Below the pieces are notes generated by a model. The model had not been told where the DNA came from, ran no database searches, and was given only the letters and a program-made list of their open reading frames with translations. A DNA stretch of 15,938 nucleotides from an uncultured Clostridia bacterium (GTDB taxonomy: Bacteria > Bacillota > Clostridia > Oscillospirales > Ruminococcaceae), in assembly GCA_947584825.1 (NCBI GenBank), contig CANPWR010000020.1, positions 1-15,938 of the forward strand, read 5' to 3'. Position 1 is the first letter of the stretch. Every line of letters begins with the position of its first letter. Made by a program: the position numbers and the translations under genes. This document shows, in pieces, positions 14,243 through 15,938 of the stretch.

Positions 14243-14644
14243 ATGAATAAGGAAAATTTAAGTGTGTTCCCTGTTGGGGAAAAGAACGAAGCATATGCAA
14301 AGTATTTTGTAGGTCAGAGTTATTTGAATATGCTGACTACTGAAGGCGTTTCCATAGGCAATGTTACGTTTGAGCCGGGTTGCCGAAACAACTGGCATAT
14401 TCATCATAAGGGCGGACAGATATTGTTGGTTACCGCAGGGCGTGGCTATTATCAGGAGTGGGGGAAGCCTGCTCAGGAGCTTAACCCGGGGGATGTGGTA
14501 AACATTCCGCCAGAGGTCAAGCACTGGCACGGAGCGGCACCTGATAGCTGGTTTGCACATCTTGCAGTAGAAGTGCCTGCAGAGGGAACTTCTAATGAGT
14601 GGCTTGAACCTGTTAATAGTGAGGAATATAATAAATTAAAGTAA
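14243..14644 (+). CDS. Single-domain cupin protein
   Basis: 133 residues. ATG 14243 follows AAAGGTGAT. The cupin barrel has motif 1 WHIHHKGGQILLVTAGRGYYQEWG, with the metal-site histidines but Gln where Glu is common, and motif 2 PGDVVNIPPEVKHWHGAAPD, with the final ligand His. It probably binds one divalent metal. The PPEVKHWHGA and WFAHLAVEVP parts resemble small cupins found alongside carboxymuconolactone decarboxylases and flavin reductases; the substrate is not known. Base composition looks more GC-rich than the SLOG gene nearby. It lies 22 nt after xre and ends in a hairpin shared with the convergent CmpB-like gene. Confidence 0.88.
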   Translation: MNKENLSVFPVGEKNEAYAKYFVGQSYLNMLTTEGVSIGNVTFEPGCRNNWHIHHKGGQILLVTAGRGYYQEWGKPAQELNPGDVVNIPPEVKHWHGAAPDSWFAHLAVEVPAEGTSNEWLEPVNSEEYNKLK

Positions 14645-14648
14645 AAAG

Positions 14649-14682
14649 AAAATCGGAAGGCTTTTATGCCCTCCGATTTTTT
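14649..14682. terminator. Terminator between convergent genes, probably bidirectional
   Basis: AAAATCGGAAGGC (14649-14661) pairs with GCCCTCCGATTTT (14668-14680) with one A-C mismatch and a 6-nt loop. It has T's on the right and A's on the left, so it can end both the cupin transcript and the minus-strand CmpB-like transcript. Confidence 0.85.
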
Positions 14683-14698
14683 ATGTTTATTTTTAAGT

Positions 14699-15397
14699 TT
14701 AGAAATCAATAGGACTGTCACCGATGTATGTAATTACAGATTTTGAGTAATCAGTGATACCTACTCCCACATTTGGATTAAATTTTGAGTAAACCATATC
14801 AACACAAAATAATAATATAAAACCGGTACATAATATTAATACAATTTTATGAGGAATTTTTTTAATCAAATCATCAAGCATAGGAGCTAAATAATAAACA
14901 CAAAGGCAGCCACCAATCCCGAAAAATATACTTCCTATAAGGCAAACTCTTCCGTTTATATTTAATGCGTAATGACTGTAATCCCACCAGCGAACGCCTC
15001 TGGTATATTCAAAAAACCAACTTGTTGCGTATTCTATAATAGAGGATAAAACAGATATAGCAATAAATGTATTAACAGGGTTCTTGGAAATTCTCTTAGG
15101 GATGTATAGCGAAAGTATGCCTCCAAAACCGTATATCGGAAGCCATGGACCGAAAAGCATTCCTCTGTTTACTAATTTGCCATCTACAATGAAACTGAGT
15201 ATACCTTCCCAAAGCCAGCCTAAAAATGATAATGCAAAAAAAATCATTACTAAAGAAATCATATTGTACTTTCTTATATATGTACGTTTTAGCTTTAAAT
15301 GTCCGACTTTGTACCTATCAGCCAAAGGAAGCTCCAGAGTTGAATTTTGACAATCCATAGATATGTATTCGGTTTTATTATCAGTATTGTTATTCAT
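14699..15397 (-). CDS. CmpB-family putative ABC transporter membrane protein (PF06541-like)
   Basis: 232 residues; ATG at 15397, with AAGGAGG about 6 nt before it on the minus strand. A polar N-terminus of about 45 residues leads into several membrane helices: MISLVMIFFALSFLGWLWEG (about 46-65), GPWLPIYGFGGILSLYI, TFIAISVLSSIIEYATSW, then two more. The motifs SFLGWLWEG, VNRGMLFGPWLPIYGFGG and EYTRGVRWWDYSHYALNINGRVCL are the clear signature of the clostridial CmpB-type family. These are annotated as ABC-transporter related, but no ATPase is adjacent and the role is unproven. It has its own promoter and shares a terminator with the cupin gene. The N-terminal extension before the first helix is longer than usual. 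Confidence 0.88.
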   Translation of the reverse strand: MNNNTDNKTEYISMDCQNSTLELPLADRYKVGHLKLKRTYIRKYNMISLVMIFFALSFLGWLWEGILSFIVDGKLVNRGMLFGPWLPIYGFGGILSLYIPKRISKNPVNTFIAISVLSSIIEYATSWFFEYTRGVRWWDYSHYALNINGRVCLIGSIFFGIGGCLCVYYLAPMLDDLIKKIPHKIVLILCTGFILLFCVDMVYSKFNPNVGVGITDYSKSVITYIGDSPIDF

Positions 15398-15433
15398 AAG
15401 GAGCCTCCTTCCGTTTATTTTAATTTATATATA

Positions 15434-15462
15434 ATTATAACACATTAAATTTTAATTTGCAA
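15434..15462 (-). promoter_or_regulatory. Promoter of the CmpB-like gene
   Basis: On the minus strand: TTGCAA (15462-15457), 17-nt spacer, TATAAT (15439-15434). The leader before ATG 15397 is about 30 nt and contains the AAGGAGG site. Confidence 0.65.
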
Positions 15463-15575
15463 CAATATGTCGAACATTGATTAATATACAAAATTTTATT
15501 AGAAAAAATTTCAGTTGTTTTTATATTATATTCTTAAAATTATCGTATGTTCACTAAAGTTTGTAAAATAAAAAA
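15463..15575. other. AT-rich spacer, nothing identified
   Basis: About 110 nt of very AT-rich DNA between the CmpB-like promoter and the minus-strand terminator. No gene or clear motif is seen. Confidence 0.5.
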
Positions 15576-15595
15576 GCGTACCAAATTTGGTACGC
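15564..15595 (-). terminator. Minus-strand rho-independent terminator downstream of the tRNA
   Basis: GCGTACCAAATTTGGTACGC (15576-15595) is a perfect palindrome. Read on the minus strand it is followed by T6 (15575-15570) and more T's, so it fits termination of the transcript that includes the tRNA and repeats. Confidence 0.85.
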
Positions 15596-15662
15596 AAAAT
15601 GGATGATATTGCTGTGGTTCTAACAAATATTATAGCCCGCCGCTGCAGAAAGAGAATCCTGA

Positions 15663-15858
15663 GGCGGCTCGCTGTGAATTAATTTAGTATAGCACTTAAT
15701 ATAAACGCGTGAGTAAGAGGAGCAGCACAATAGTGATTTTTGTACGCGAAGTGCCTGCGGCGGCTCGCTGTGAATTAATTTTAGTATAGCACTTAATATA
15801 AACGCGTGAGTAAGAGGAGTAGCTTAATAGTAATTTTTGTACGCGAAGTGCCTGCGGC
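15663..15858. repeat. Two-copy ~96-nt structured tandem repeat beside a tRNA
   Basis: Copy 1 spans 15663-15758 and copy 2 spans 15759-15855, with the first bases of a third at 15856 onward (ggcggctcg). The copies are about 94% identical: copy 2 has one extra T in the ATTTTAG stretch and changes around 15730-15736 in copy 1. Each copy has arms that pair: GCACTT with AAGTGC and CGCGT with ACGCG (15692-15697/15749-15754 and 15706-15710/15744-15748 in copy 1; 15789-15794/15846-15851 and 15803-15807/15841-15845 in copy 2). The arms are the same in both copies, while most differences fall in the apical loop. No credible protein is encoded. Confidence 0.85.
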
Positions 15859-15868
15859 GGCTCGCCGC

Positions 15869-15938
15869 TGGTCTGCCCAGCGAGAATCGAACTCACATCA
15901 AAGGAGTCGGAGTCCTTTATTTTATCCATTAAACTATG
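15869..15938 (-). tRNA. tRNA-Arg(CCG), 3' part with encoded CCA
   Basis: On the minus strand the window edge holds acceptor bases 6-7 (CA), then TA, a D-arm with GTTT/AAAT, the anticodon stem AAGGA/TCCTT with loop CTCCGAC (anticodon CCG, arginine), a 4-nt variable loop, the T-arm GTGAG-TTCGATT-CTCGC, the 3' acceptor strand TGGGCAG, discriminator A (15872) and an encoded CCA (15871-15869). Only the first five bases of the gene (expected CTGCC) lie beyond the window. Confidence 0.93.

Noticed and set aside
15084..15350. 88-residue plus-strand frame opposite the CmpB-like gene
   Set aside because: It is a shadow of a clearly real gene with family motifs and promoter on the other strand.
15398..15412. 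Self-complementary AAGGAGGCTCCTT at the CmpB-like ribosome binding site
   Set aside because: The symmetric centre leaves too small a loop for a stable hairpin, so a regulatory role is doubtful.
15663..15858. CRISPR array
   Set aside because: Only two contiguous copies, no spacers between them and no cas genes.
15696..15929. 77-residue open frame on the minus strand
   Set aside because: It starts inside the tRNA and runs through the tandem repeat; no ribosome binding site or protein-like pattern.
15663..15938. Integrative-element attachment site at the tRNA 3' end
   Set aside because: The repeats do not copy the tRNA 3' sequence, and no integrase is present in the window.

Overview
The window looks like chromosome of a low-GC Gram-positive anaerobe, most likely a Ruminococcus-like clostridium (Oscillospirales). 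This is inferred from the strong AAGGAGG-type ribosome binding sites, sigma-A-like promoters, an HPr with the Firmicutes Ser46 site, a CmpB-type membrane protein and a GldG/DUF4340 exporter cassette. No 16S rRNA or housekeeping phylogenetic marker is present, so the genus is not certain.

Layout. (1) 1-3348: the tail of an ABC-2 permease, a GldG-like protein and a DUF4340 protein, forming the auxiliary part of a gliding-type ABC transporter cassette. (2) 3398-3790: a 96-residue unknown protein with its own promoter and terminator. (3) 3809-8334: one apparent operon with a strong promoter and short gaps or overlaps throughout. It encodes an MBOAT-fold membrane protein, a one-pass membrane protein with a Thr/Lys-rich tail, a YhcC-type radical SAM enzyme, RimM and TrmD. 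It thus joins two envelope genes to three genes of RNA or ribosome maturation (the YhcC role is unknown). (4) 8535-8949: monocistronic HPr with promoter and perfect terminator. (5) 9154-13412: a PucR/CdaR-like regulator followed by ftsE, ftsX and a secreted coiled-coil M23 peptidase. This is the usual FtsEX plus hydrolase module for cell-wall cleavage at division, ending in a terminator. (6) 13442-14644: a SLOG-fold (DUF1273/YpsA-like) gene divergent from a small Xre repressor, with two matching operators between them, then a cupin gene. (7) 14699-15397 (minus strand): a CmpB-family membrane protein. (8) 15576-15938: a 3' part of tRNA-Arg(CCG) on the minus strand, followed by a two-copy ~96-nt structured tandem repeat and a terminator.

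The most unusual points are these. The MBOAT protein has lost both family histidines (Asn274 and Tyr311 in their place). Its operon partner looks like a DHHW/AlgJ-type acetylation protein cut off before its hydrolase domain and given a mucin-like tail; together they resemble a surface acetylation machine turned into something non-catalytic. The SLOG/Xre intergenic region is close to a mirror image of itself, with both transcripts predicted to begin at their Shine-Dalgarno sequence. The tRNA-adjacent repeat keeps its long-range stems identical in both copies while its loop varies.
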